The notes under the pieces: model-generated | The model's input: only the letters and a program-made list of their open reading frames with translations | The model's database searches: none | Told to the model about the DNA's origin: nothing | Shown here: positions 23,801 through 35,109 of the stretch, one piece after another | Layout: every line of letters begins with the position of its first letter | Numbering within the stretch: position 1 is the first letter of the stretch | Program-made: the position numbers and the translations under genes | Assembly (NCBI RefSeq): GCF_031755915.1 | Contig: NC_083382.1 | Span: 7,564,001-7,628,000, forward strand | DNA from: Ziziphus jujuba | Lineage: Eukaryota; Streptophyta; Magnoliopsida; Rosales; Rhamnaceae | DNA length: 64,000 bases | Reading direction: 5' to 3'

Positions 23801-24340
23801 ATTTGGTATGCTACTGAAATGTAACGTAGTTTCCTGTCTGGATATTTCATTTCAGCATCCCAGAATTGGAGGACCTGGTCTTGTTGGCCACTTTGAATTT
23901 CCTGATGGATATATTGAGTAAGTTATTTTCTACTGTTTTATGCCTTTTTATATGCAATATTTACATGGTCATTTCTCTATTGAAAATTGAAGTATTCGAT
24001 CACTGGTCCTTATGTGAAAAGTTATGCATCTATTGCTTTTAGTATTACTGTACAAATTCTTTTGAGAGCTTGTTCTTCGCTTTTTATTGAAGCATTTGAT
24101 GATTAAATCATCTTATTCTCATTAATGGCTATTTTATCATGTGCAATTTCTTGTTCACTTATTTATTTTTTTCACTTTTGACAAAATGAGTATCAACTAA
24201 AGTCCTTTTAATACTTGATGCACAGGGAATGGTTACAACCTGGTGAGGAGGAATTGGTTCAGAGGTTTGATCCATCTTCTTCTCTTGACACTATCGGATT
24301 TTTCATTGCCAAGTTTATTGTTGGTTCCAAAGATCCCTGA
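17889..24340 (+). CDS. NOP2C: NSUN6/NOP2C-like RNA cytosine-C5 methyltransferase, 12 exons
   Basis: This is an S-adenosylmethionine-dependent enzyme that methylates cytosine C5 in RNA, the plant counterpart of NSUN6. Exons: 17889-18010, 18680-19070, 19585-19732, 19869-20006, 20790-20852, 21169-21290, 21526-21751, 21932-22143, 22495-22595, 23356-23437, 23856-23917, 24226-24340; phases agree and give 593 residues. A start at 17889 gives [16 protein letters not shown], matching the plant family; the upstream in-frame options do not. A PUA RNA-binding domain lies around residues 130-225 (PGLDYVLFV… [11 protein letters not shown]). The methyltransferase motifs are motif [13 protein letters not shown] (297-308), motif [12 protein letters not shown] with C461, and motif VI YSTCTINP with the catalytic C509. 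The insert about 325-440 is low-complexity and poorly conserved. All key residues are present. The substrate (tRNA or rRNA) cannot be decided from sequence. Confidence 0.95.
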
Positions 24341-26487
24341 AATGATCAGAGCTATTAGGATAATTAATGACATATCATATTCTTTGCTCTTTGCCCACTT
24401 TTCTTAGGTTAGCACAACATCTAAAATAGTTGTAAAACTGTTATGCAGACGTTTCTCACACATGTTCATCGAATTTAGATTTTTTGCTTCACTGAATTGT
24501 TTCATTAAAATTTTCCTCAAATTTTGCTTTGTTGTCTAATATGTTTTTAATACCTTGCAAACCTTTGCTATCCATTGAATCATGGACACATCTAGAAAGA
24601 TACTGTATATTTGTGTCGTCGTCTTCAACCTATCGGTCACTTACATGTGTTGCCATGCCATCATTTTTGAAAACAAATTCCTTGCAGTCTCTGTTGAAAT
24701 CCTAACCACCGCAAACTCTTGCTGTCAAAACCAAATGTTGATCATGAATTTCCATTTATGTTAGTTATCAAGGCCCCAACAACTACAATGAAAATCTGTG
24801 AAGCCTATGGTTTGTGTTAAATATGTGATTGATGGTTTTGCAAGTAGGTTTTGTGCTTGGATCAACTATATAAAGATGTTTCATGTGGCTCTGTTTGTGG
24901 CTCGGTCGAATTGGTATGGAGACTCACAAGCTAATCATTGCTAAATTTCATTATCAAAACGATGATGTGGTACCCATTTTGTTAAGCATTCACGTGTAGT
25001 GCTCATGTGACAAAGTTTCAAAACGTTTTTGTTCTTTTGATTTTTCAAAACTTAAAAAGTTTATCTTTGGATGCTTCAGCCTAAATGAAAATTTAAAAGA
25101 AAGTTGAACTGATAATAAAATTTCAAAAAGATTATATTTATAAGCACAATTGCTTGGCTTCCCCCACCACACCACCCCCACCCCCAGCCCCCAACACCCC
25201 TTCCTCCTCCTCCTCCTCCAAACAAGTTTTGATTTTTCTATCGGCTTCAACTAGGGACACTCAAAATTCGAATATATACCATTAATTAAGACCTCAAATG
25301 GTAGGTTCACCCTTGTGCTGTGTTTGTTAATCCAATTATGAGTAGTCCTTAATTGAAACTAATTGAAAAATCAAAGGTCTTAATTGAAAACTGAAAAATA
25401 TAAAATGTTGAGAATCAAGGGTCAAACAATAAAGTATCAAAATGTCTAGAAAGCCGACACAAATAATCGAAAGTTTTCATGTATATAATATTCTGAATCC
25501 ATGGAGTTTGTATTAAAGACTATTACCGGAGTATCAAATTTCAAACTCTAGAAGTTAAAGTTTGGTGTCATTGTTGAAAATTTAGGCTTAAAGATAAGAT
25601 GGACGTCACCACCCTCATCTTAATATAGAATAGAAAATGATGGCTCGTCGCTAACAATTTTGATCAGAGAAATTAAAATGTAAATTTATTTATTTTTTAA
25701 ATATTATGAGCAATGGTATAAAGGGTAACATGCATGTTGGATGTTGTTTTTGTTGTCCCAAAACAAAATGCAGTTGATTTTTTTTGGGGGAAAAAAAAAA
25801 TGAATGCCTGCATATTTATGCATGTAATTGGATGCTTGCATTAAAAGAAATAATGTTGTTGAATTTCATTCTCTCCAAGGGAAATTAGAAAGTCTTTGTA
25901 GATAGTCCAGTAATACAACTATTATATTTTCAAAAAGTAATCTGAATTCGAATCCCTTAATAATGTATTAAAAAAAAAAACTTAAAATTAGAAAAAATAA
26001 AAACATATTAGTATGATTATAAAAATCTTACTTTTCCATTAGAATTCAATATATTGTATCTATATGTTCCTTATAATATATATAAGAACATATATAAGAT
26101 CGCTATTCAAGTCATATTTATTTTGAATTGTTCATTCGCATTTATACTCACGCAACATTCTCTGCATCATGTGGTCCATATATATAAAGCATGGTCATGA
26201 GGGTTATATATGTCCAATATTATCAATCGTCTCAAGGCCCTCCAATGACCCAATTATAATTTTGTCCCATCTCCTTGAGTTGGGTTTCTCATAAATATTT
26301 TTTCCCAAACAAATATTAAAATTTGAGAAGCCAAATAAATGAAAAACCCATTAGAACCAGAACATTGATTTTATATATCACATGCTTGTACAATGTTACT
26401 AATCATGCATCCTAATAACATCCATGGTCCACACATAGATAGCAGTAAAACTAGATTAACATACATATAATATTATGTGTGTGTATA
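24341..26487. other. Intergenic region with a C-rich (G-quadruplex capable) tract
   Basis: This stretch is AT-rich with no recognisable gene. The exception to its composition is 25155-25220, where the plus strand is C-rich (runs of CCCCC separated by short linkers) followed by (TCC)n. The minus strand therefore has at least four G-runs of four or five within about 45 bases. A short open frame at 24582-24764 has no family resemblance and is probably chance. Confidence 0.6.
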
Positions 26488-27015
26488 TCAACTATCTCCC
26501 CACAAGCAAGTGTAAGTAATTTCACTAGTAGTGTAGGATGCAGTAGGAGGAACCCCATGATTATAATACAACTGAGAATCATAATCTCCTCCAATAACAT
26601 AATTACATCCAAACTCCACCATCCCAACCATATCATCTTCTTCTCTATACCAACCACCAATCTCATCAATATCACTTGGCAATTTATTCTTATTATTATC
26701 ATCACCAATTTCCATCAGATCCACCATGCAATCTGACTCGTAGAAGTTGCTGCAGGAGGATGATGAAGAAGAGTACTGTAACTGGTCTTGTTGCTTCAGG
26801 AAAACATTCCCATAAGTACCTTCATTCCCAGCAATATCTTTATGATCATTAATAACGTTATTATTATTATTCTTCCCGATTTCTTCGTTCTCCAATTCTT
26901 CAAGCAAGTCTCTAAGAAGGGCTCCATCCATTTCTGTGATTGCCTCAAGTTCTTCAACCTCATGATCATTGTCATCAATGGCATATTGCATGTTTTCGGA
27001 TATATCTGAAGACAT
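26488..27015 (-). CDS. Intronless acidic protein of unknown function, 175 residues
   Basis: I do not recognise the family. One continuous frame runs from ATG at 27015 to a stop at 26488. The N-terminal 47 residues are strongly acidic and contain DGALLRDLLEELENEE (about 30-45), which could form an amphipathic helix of the kind seen in transcriptional regulators. An Asn run follows at about 49-53. A Ser run lies at about 82-87 and precedes CSNFYESDCMVDLMEIGDD. The C-terminal third is rich in G, Y and D and ends ITYTCLWGDS. There is no signal peptide, membrane segment or zinc-binding pattern. The length of the frame in AT-rich DNA, the TATA element upstream and a CT-rich leader all favour a real gene. 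It could be a nuclear acidic regulatory protein, but that is inference from composition only. Confidence 0.6.
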   Translation of the reverse strand: MSSDISENMQYAIDDNDHEVEELEAITEMDGALLRDLLEELENEEIGKNNNNNVINDHKDIAGNEGTYGNVFLKQQDQLQYSSSSSSCSNFYESDCMVDLMEIGDDNNKNKLPSDIDEIGGWYREEDDMVGMVEFGCNYVIGGDYDSQLYYNHGVPPTASYTTSEITYTCLWGDS

Positions 27016-27140
27016 TATTTGTAATGTTTTTGAAGGAACTTAGAAGAAGAAAATTTGAGAAGGAAAATACTTGAGAGAGAGAGAGAGAGAGAGGAAGAAA
27101 GTGATATTGATATATAATACAAAGTTAGCAAATGTTAGTG

Positions 27141-27153
27141 GATATATTTATAG
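27141..27153 (-). promoter_or_regulatory. TATA box of the acidic-protein gene
   Basis: On the minus strand the sequence reads ctataaatatatc about 130 bases upstream of the start codon at 27015. Between them lies a GA/CT tract (about 27072-27094), a common feature of plant leaders. No other TATA candidate lies closer. Confidence 0.5.
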
Positions 27154-27344
27154 CGATAAGATAGAGGAGGAAGGGGCCAAAGTAGGTATTTCCAGAGAGA
27201 GTAGGCCACGTCAAGAGGATAGATTTACTGTACATTTTGTGGATCGTTTATGAAAATAACATGTACCTAATATTGCTGAAATTAGTACAAACACATATGG
27301 GGACCGTGAAAGATTAAGAAAGGCTGTGGAAAAGTGTGTGTGTG

Positions 27345-27347
<3 letters not shown>

Positions 27348-27396
<49 letters not shown>
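27348..27396. repeat. (GA)n microsatellite, about 24 units
   Basis: An uninterrupted GA dinucleotide run of about 48 bases is preceded by a short (GT)n. It lies about 330 bases upstream of the acidic-protein start codon, so it could act as a GAGA-type promoter element, but nothing in the sequence proves that. Confidence 0.9.
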
Positions 27397-27398
<2 letters not shown>

Positions 27399-29086
27399 CG
27401 AAGGGTTATACAAAATATTATACTTTATCTAGTAGTACAACACGGAATTACATATGGGCTCAAAAAGAGCTGGCACATGGTGTATATGAGATCCTTTAAA
27501 GTAAGGATTTGTTTTATAGTTTTTGGATTTATTCAATTCCATTAGGCCTCATCGTTTAGAAGAAAAAAGAAGCAAATTTAAAGGCTCTATGCCAGACTAT
27601 GAGACTCAATATGTATATATATATATATATACATATAGATTCTGATGTACTTTGACTACGAGATTCAAGTATTGATATTTAGAAAGTTATATTCACATCA
27701 TAAAAAATTTTAGCATTTAGAATGTATTTTTTAATTGTTTAAAGGGTTGAATTTAAAAATACTAAAATTTTATATGGGTAAAATAAATTTTATATGGATT
27801 TTTTTTTTAAAGTTTAATATTTAAAGTAGTTTAAAGGTTAATTAAAAAAAATAGATTTTGATGATAAAACCATTGTCAAATTAATCTGATATGAGCAATT
27901 GATTATATGTATATTTTATCTATTTAAATATTATATCGTTGATTCACAATATTAATTAATAGAGTTTAATTAGTTGGGATAATGGGAATTTTGAGACCAA
28001 TAAACTTGTTGCTAAAGAAGCAAGTGCTTAAAGTTCATAAAGAGGGTATGTATATCTTTGGATTACTTTTGCCAAGTTCAGGTGAAACAAGCAGTGTGTT
28101 TCTTTTTCTTTTAAATTGCGAAAAAAAGTGCAATTGGACGAGGCCTAAAAGTGCATTTGGGAACTATATATTAGGTATGGGAACTAGCTATAGGTTCAAT
28201 GCACTTTGGTCTTTATCATGTGTACAGTGCATGTGATATTTGCACATGTTATCATGCTATATTTGTTAGCTTTTTATGGGCATTTTAGTTTCCTGTCCAA
28301 TACGAAATTTCTTTTTTATTTTTTTATTTTTTTATTTTGGGGTTTAAATTAAGTTATTAATCATATAATCAAATTAGGTATTTCTAGGATAAGGTATATT
28401 GTAAATTATTAACCCAAACCTCCTTTAATATAAGAATGTGCACATAACTAGTGAAAAGATGAAGAAAAGAATAATGACCTTTATTTGGATATACACAAAT
28501 CTGTTTCGACTAGAAATACTACAATGAAATTAATAAAACAATATATAACTCTTCCCTTTCCCTACACTATTCAGTTGGAGCCAAAAGTTACTAGCTAGCT
28601 ATATAAGATTATATATACATACTATTACATTTAATTAAGAAATTTTAGAAATAATTTGGATTATTAATTTTTGTTTATTAATTTGCTCTTTTCAATTAGA
28701 ATATTGTTAGCCGCATATATATAAATTGTTGGATTTTTTAGTATTATACATATTACACTTTTTCCTTCTTTTTTTTTTTTTTCATTTATAATTTTCACTC
28801 TTATAATCAAGATAATCAACATTAAAATGTATACTTTCTTTTAATTTTCTGTCTTTCTTTTTCCTAATGGTTTTCGAAGGCGATGTACAAGGCAACATCA
28901 CACAAGGAAAACAGATATCCAACACATCCAAATCCACCAAAAAAATTGGTAAAGATGCTACAAATTGATTGATAAATCCGGCGGCGAATCCAACCGTATA
29001 ATATAAAGATTAAAGATACATAAATTTTTTTGGCCCACAGATACGTGTACTTGTAATGGTCCATGTTTCCAATAATACAAATTTGG

Positions 29087-29126
<40 letters not shown>

Positions 29127-29941
29127 TTATAAATAGATAATGCCCAAAGGAAGACTCATGAACATGTTAGAACTAATTAGATGGCTATTCCAATATATTT
29201 TTTTTCTATTTGGTACTACCTAGTGGGACCACAGCAAGTGAAAGTTCCCTGCAAGGACAGTTAGTGTTAAAGCTACTATTTCCTCCAATAATGAACTCAA
29301 TTTATCATCATTACTTGACGGCAGCTCACTGTAGGAATTGAGAACGACTAATTGCAAAGCTAATCACGGTGAAGGCACTATTTATTCGAATGTTAATTTA
29401 TTTCAAGTCCAAATCTTTCATTCTAATATATTATGTATATACTTTTTAAATATGAAAAGATATATATATATATATATATTTTTTTTTTGGCTTAAAAATA
29501 TGAAAAGATGAATCTCTAACAATAGGGTTCATTGATATTTTGGTGACAAATAACGATTTTGATTCCCGTATGCCAATTTTTATTCATCATCAACTGTGCT
29601 ATGTGTGGTTTGCGAGGCAGGAAAATGGAGGCAAACCCCATTTATAGCTTCCTTTTTTTTTTTTTTTTTTTTTTTTTGGTTGCTTCTTGCCCATATTCTT
29701 TATGGATGGAGATATATACCATTCCCATCAAGCCATCACCTGTCTAGTGTCCACTCAACATTTTATGCATGTCCTTCTCTTCTCTCTCTATTGAGAACTC
29801 GACTATTGCATTATCAGGATAATTAAAAAAAAAAAAAAAAAAAGGTACTCAACTTTTGTTTTGTTTCTAGAAATATTCTTTTACCTAATGCTTGTATCAT
29901 TCACCCTCTCTACAATAAATTACAATTTATCTTAATATGAA

Positions 29942-29983
<42 letters not shown>

Positions 29984-32065
29984 TCTTTTGAAACAAGTTT
30001 CAGATAATCATCTTAAATTCCGATCTTTCCCCTTCAAAAAATAAATAAATAATAAAATCGAGAATTCATAAACATTTTGTCTTGCAAATCACATGTTCTT
30101 TTAATATGGTTTTAATATGGCGGTATCACCTTTTTTTTCAATTATTTTTATTAAAACGTCGTACAAAAAAGTGGCAGTGATTAGCACTCCCATTGTTTTA
30201 TGGTTTCTAAGAGATGAGGACACGTTGAGACACATGATATCAAGTCAATCAAAGTCATGGAATGGAATTGCGACTCAGAGTGCGCTGCAAGAAAAATGAG
30301 CCTAGTATCTGTCTTTTCGTTATGTGTCCTTATGTTCCTTTCATTCACCTTTTGTCAATATTGGTAACTTTGCGAGGGATTTAAAAAAATGGGGATTTTA
30401 ACGTGGTTTCTTATGTTATCCCACATTATTTATTGTTTTTTTAATTTTTCTAAAAATAAATTTTAAATATGAAATCAAAACAGCAATTCGGAAAATATAA
30501 ATGAAATTCAATATTAATAATTATTTTTATTATTATTAACGGCTGGTTTTCTTTTTTTAAAGTTGATTGAAAATTATTTTCTTATGTGGCAGCTACCACA
30601 AATTATTTATGATATGTAACTTTTCAAAAATTTCTTATGAAATCATTGTTATATCAAAACTCGGGGTGTTTGTGTGTGTGTGTGTGTGTTTCCAAACTAT
30701 TTTCAAGCTTAAAGCTTCCTTTGAGTTTATAAGGTAAGCAATATAATGACGAGACAATTTGTATGATAGACACACTTTAACTTTACCTAATAATTTTAAA
30801 TTAAAAATCTAATTTAGAATGTGGTAATCTTTAATATTTATTATCTGGTAATATTTTATAACATAAATTGAAATATAATTTTCAAGAAGATAAAATCCAT
30901 GTTGATTAATGAATATCCTACCGCCTTATTTTATCTCTTTCTTATTTTGCTTTCACCTGCGTCTTTTTTGAAATTCTCCTAAGTTCCAAAAACATATTAA
31001 GGAGTGCCATTCATTATCAACCATGCACTTCTTCTTCTAACTCATCCTTAGAGATATATATATATATATAATATATATATGATGATGATGACAATTTAAT
31101 TCTTTTTTTTTTTTTTTTGTTTTTTTGACGACCGAAAGCCAATTTAATCCTTAGTTCAGCCAATGCTCTTCACAGAAAAAGAAGGCTAAGAACCGTTTAT
31201 ATATATATATATATATACATATATGAAAAGGAAAGGATAGATATATCGACAATTTTGATGAAAGTTAAACGAAAGCATAATTAGAAAATAAAGTGTGAAG
31301 TGCTAGATGGACTTACGTGTGGACAATGGGTGAGTGGTAGGGCTTTTATCACAGTAACATGCACCAGTTTCTCATGTGCTTCCATTTTGATATCTACTTG
31401 CACCTAGAAGTGATAGTTTGTACCATGGGTCCATGACGTAACAATTTGTAGCTTTTAAAAGACTGTAGGATTATATACATATATATATATATATATAGAT
31501 ATATAATTTTCTTTTTTAAAATTAAAAAAAAAAATAAAACTTAACTGTATATGAAATTTTTCCATGGCACAAGCTATCGTTTGATTACATATAATTTTGA
31601 TAATTCTGATAATATAATCTGTAATTGGGCGCTACATGCTTGCTGTAAGCTAGACAGTATCTCATCTATTATTCCACTATATTATTGTTATTATTATTAT
31701 CGGTAATAAAATTATTTTGGATAAAAAAACTGTCCAGATCGTGACTAGGAAATTATATATATACATGTATCTTCAAATAAATAATGCATTTCCTTAAGGA
31801 GGAAAATTAAAGTTCTTTCGGCTGAATGGTAAATAAAAAACACCAAATGCAAGTAGCAGGACGATACACACGGCGCTCCTCTACTTGAGTATTTTGGTCT
31901 AACATTTGGCCTTTATTTTTTGGCTGATTACGTTTTGTCATATTCTGTGAGATATTTGAAGTGCCTTTTCACACGTCATACAGCCAACCCACTACCCCTC
32001 TTGCATGTTATTCTGCAATTTTCAGGCTTTTTCAAAGGATAGAACATGAAAAATAAGTAGAAAGT

Positions 32066-32109
<44 letters not shown>

Positions 32110-33561
32110 GATGGTTACACTTTAATATCCTTTAATTTAAAAAAAATTAAAAAAAATTTGTACAAATTCTAAATTTAAAATATTTTAATTTAGATTTTTA
32201 AATTTTAGTTATTTCCACTTTGGTGTAGTCAAATTTTTTGGCCAACGACAATTATTATTATTATTATTTTTTCGGCAAATGGCTAACGACAATTAATTGT
32301 TCTATCATATATAACCAATTTTAAAATACAACGTGTTGTAGTTTAAGCCTTTTAATATTATTTGTGTATGTCTTTATTTTCAAATATATATATATATATA
32401 TATATAGATACATATTTAATATCCTAACCACCGTTAGCTAAAAAATTTAATTGGACTTAGATGCAACAAACAACCTTGGAGGCTTAATTGGAACATTCAA
32501 GGTTGAAAGTCCAAAATACAACCTTTTCAAATTAAAAAGTATTACAATACAATTAATTAAAAAAAAACAAAAAAAAAAACGATCGAGTAGGGGAAAGCTT
32601 CAACTTGTCTTCCTCTCCTGGTAATTAATTTAGAAATGTACATTGGTGTATAAAGTTTTTTTTGCGGTGTATATAGAACTAGGCAGCATATGCCTTTGGA
32701 TTATGCATTGATTTTCAAATCTACAGGAAAATAAAAAAAGCCCAACAAATTGGCCATTGGGTGCCACATTTTCCAATTGTTGACGTACATTAGGATGGGA
32801 AAGTATATTTGATGATTGTTTTGGATATTTGACACCAATGCAAGATGGTTTTTGATATTTTACTCGAAAACTTGATATCAAGTTGGTTAGGATTGAGTAT
32901 CTTCGCTATTCCAACTATACAATCTAAGGATCCAAAAATGATGAGGTTTAAATATTGTACATACGTTAATTAGAGAAAGGGTAATAAATTACAAAATTTC
33001 TTAGCAGATATATTTTCCATGTAACTTTTTGTCCTATAGCACCTTTCTTGTGGTACACAAGTTTTTCCCCTTAATCTCAGAAAATATGCTCTGTGTAACT
33101 TCTTGTTCTATACCATCATCTTATTTACATATTCAAAGAAAATAACATAAAGGATTACTTGCACTTCATTTAATACTTTTTAGTTTAGGAATAGTTGCTA
33201 TTTAAACCTTGAAATTTAATTTGTTGTTTTTTGTTCAATTATATTTTTTGACTAAAGGTTCTCTTCCAATTGACCAAATATTAATATTCAATCTAATGTA
33301 ATGTGTTGCAATTTAAATCTTCCAATTTTATTCTTCTTCTCTTCTTATTATCATTATTATTTTACAATTTAAATCTTCTAGTTTTAGAAATTTGCATTTT
33401 AATCCTCTCTAATTTATATTCTGAATCAACATCAGTTTGATAAAAAAATTAGTTAGACCAAAATGCAATAAATTGTAATTTAAAGATCTAATTAATTTGT
33501 AATGTTTTAATTTTAAAAGTTTAAAATATAGTTATGTCAAACTAGAGAGTATTAATGTAAC
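27397..33561. other. Gene-poor AT-rich intergenic region with many microsatellites
   Basis: No recognisable gene was found in about 6 kb. Prominent (TA)n runs lie at about 29090-29121, 29460-29480, 29950-29980, 31048-31080, 31198-31217, 31478-31497, 32069-32106 and 32384-32405. A (GT)n run lies at about 30672-30689, and poly-T or poly-A at about 29650-29677 and 29825-29843. Open frames here are short and low-complexity. Confidence 0.6.
28864..29064 (-). CDS. Possible small hydrophobic protein, 66 residues (weak)
   Basis: This frame has more balanced base composition than the DNA on either side and encodes a short protein rich in Y, F, I and G, with hydrophobic segments around residues 16-25 and 38-60. 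No family is recognised and there is no promoter evidence. It is listed only because its composition stands out; it may be chance or the remnant of a larger gene. Confidence 0.18.
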   Translation of the reverse strand: MDHYKYTYLWAKKIYVSLIFILYGWIRRRIYQSICSIFTNFFGGFGCVGYLFSLCDVALYIAFENH

Positions 33562-33859
33562 GTAACAGTCCTTTTTGCGTCATATGGGAAAGGTATCCAC
33601 ACCACCTTATAAGACGTGCTTCGTTCCCCTTTCCAAGAGATGTGGGATTTCACAATCCTGTCCCGATTCGGGTACTGGCTTTGATACCATCTGTAACAGC
33701 CTAGACCACCCGCGTCCGATATTGTCCTCTTTGGGCCTGGGGAATCCTCTTACAACCCAGCCCTCAAGGTTTTGTCAAAACGCGTCATATGGAAAATGTA
33801 TCCACATCACCTTATGAGGTTTGCTTCATTCCCCTTTCCAACCGATGTGAGACTTCACA
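33562..33859 (-). mobile_element. Very small LTR retrotransposon (TRIM/SMART type), two LTRs
   Basis: On the minus strand the order is LTR 33859-33692 (168 bases, starting TGTGAAGTCTCACATCGGTT and ending GGCTGTTACA), then GA, then a primer-binding site TGGTATCAAAGCC complementary to the initiator-Met tRNA 3' end. About 20 bases and a purine-rich GGGACAGGAT tract follow, then a second LTR 33654-33562 (93 bases, internally deleted). The internal domain is about 37 bases in total and cannot code for protein, so the element must have moved with borrowed enzymes. The LTR sequences are related to those at 41327-42115. Flanking target-site duplication is unclear because the left edge has lost its first base. 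Confidence 0.8.
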
Positions 33860-34701
33860 ACTAAAGTATAATTAACTCTAATATAAATGAATAACATAAT
33901 AAATGTTATGCATTACCTTTTAATTTTTATTATTTTTTAAGTAAAAAATGAAAGTTTCTCAATTTATTTTTTTGATCATAGAAAAAACAAAGAGGGAGGA
34001 GGAAAATGATCTAATTTGATAACTAACTAAGTTTTTATTTGAAATTGCACAGCAAGTACTACAAAGCTAGTTTTTTTTTTTTTTTTTTTTTTTAAATAAA
34101 AAATTAACTAATGTGCATCCTATTCATTATCGTTGCTAATTTAGATTATTAATCTTAACATGGGCGTCATCACCAACTAAACAAATAGAAAAAAAGATCG
34201 TAGTTAAAGTTTAATTCACGAGAGGTTTGGATTAATTAAACCGATGAAAGCGGAGACTCTAATCCCTCTAGTCCAACTACTGCTTGGATAGTGAAATCAC
34301 CCAAAAAAAAGATAATAAATAAATAAAGAAGAAGTAATCAATACCCTACCTTACTTGATTGAACATTGCACTAATAAACTCTCATAAACAACACTAAAAA
34401 AAATAACAAACACTCTTCCATTGTTCTGATAAATTCAACATATATATATATATATATATATTGACATTGAAAAATTCAATATTAGAGTTCATCCTTTTTG
34501 AACACCATTATAACCGAAACTAATTAAGTCGAGAACTGCTGCAATGGCAAAAAAGAGCTGGTAAAAAAGCATTTTTGGCTAGAGCTATGGTTAGCTTATT
34601 TGATGACGAATATATAAAGCATGTGTGCATGGCATAGTGTATGTACGTATATTTATAGGTGAGTACAAAATATTAATACATGATCAAGATTGAAGTAGTA
34701 C

Positions 34702-34746
<45 letters not shown>
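33860..34746. other. Intergenic, SAUR 3' flank
   Basis: This is AT-rich sequence with poly-T at about 34071-34093, (TA)n at 34441-34460, and an adjoining (TA)n(GA)n tract at about 34701-34745 directly next to the SAUR stop codon. No gene seen. Confidence 0.6.
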
Positions 34747-35109
34747 TTAGTTGTGGTTGGATATGATTTCGATCATTCGTTTGAAGGGAACGATATCATA
34801 ATCGATTTTGAGCAAGCCTTGTTGGGAATACCCGAATTCATCCGCAGAGCTGTTAAGAAGTGCAACAACTTGAGGATGGCCGATAAGCTTGGTTGGCAGC
34901 CATAGCTTCTCCATCATCGCTCCATCTCTTCCGACGAGCACCGGGACATACCCTTTTCGAACTTTTCCTGATGATGATCTTGATCTACCATATGTCTCTG
35001 CACGGTGGTTTAGTCTCATGTAGGCTGAGGATGAGGAGAAGGAGCCTTTGGTTAACATTTTCCTCTCTACTACTCCTCTTGAGGAGGATTGGACTAAAAT
35101 AAACCCCAT
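34747..35109 (-). CDS. SAUR-family auxin-responsive protein, 120 residues
   Basis: SAUR (small auxin up RNA) proteins promote cell expansion. Characterised members inhibit PP2C.D phosphatases and so activate plasma-membrane H+-ATPases. The gene is intronless, as usual for the family. The SAUR core runs from about residue 50 to 115: VRKGYVPVLVGRDG, then LWLPTKLIGHPQVVALLNSS, then DEFGYSQQGLLKIDYDI. All the core positions typical of the family (KGYVPV-VG, HP-F/V--LL, EFGY-Q-G-L-I) are present. The N-terminal 50 residues are a variable Ser/Arg-rich extension. Length is within the usual 80-180 range. A start at the internal Met 18 would still give the full core. The gene stands alone, unlike the tandem SAUR clusters common in plants. 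No TATA element can be chosen among the upstream (TA)n tracts. Confidence 0.93.
   Translation of the reverse strand: MGFILVQSSSRGVVERKMLTKGSFSSSSAYMRLNHRAETYGRSRSSSGKVRKGYVPVLVGRDGAMMEKLWLPTKLIGHPQVVALLNSSADEFGYSQQGLLKIDYDIVPFKRMIEIISNHN

Noticed and set aside
33655..33691. tRNA gene suggested by GGTTC/GATACCA-like words near the LTRs
   Set aside because: The words are the complement of the initiator-Met tRNA 3' end used as primer-binding site. There is no cloverleaf or A/B-box pair.
33575..33817. 80-codon plus-strand frame in the small LTR element
   Set aside because: It is antisense to the element, crosses LTR and internal boundaries, and repeats itself because the LTRs repeat. Not a gene.
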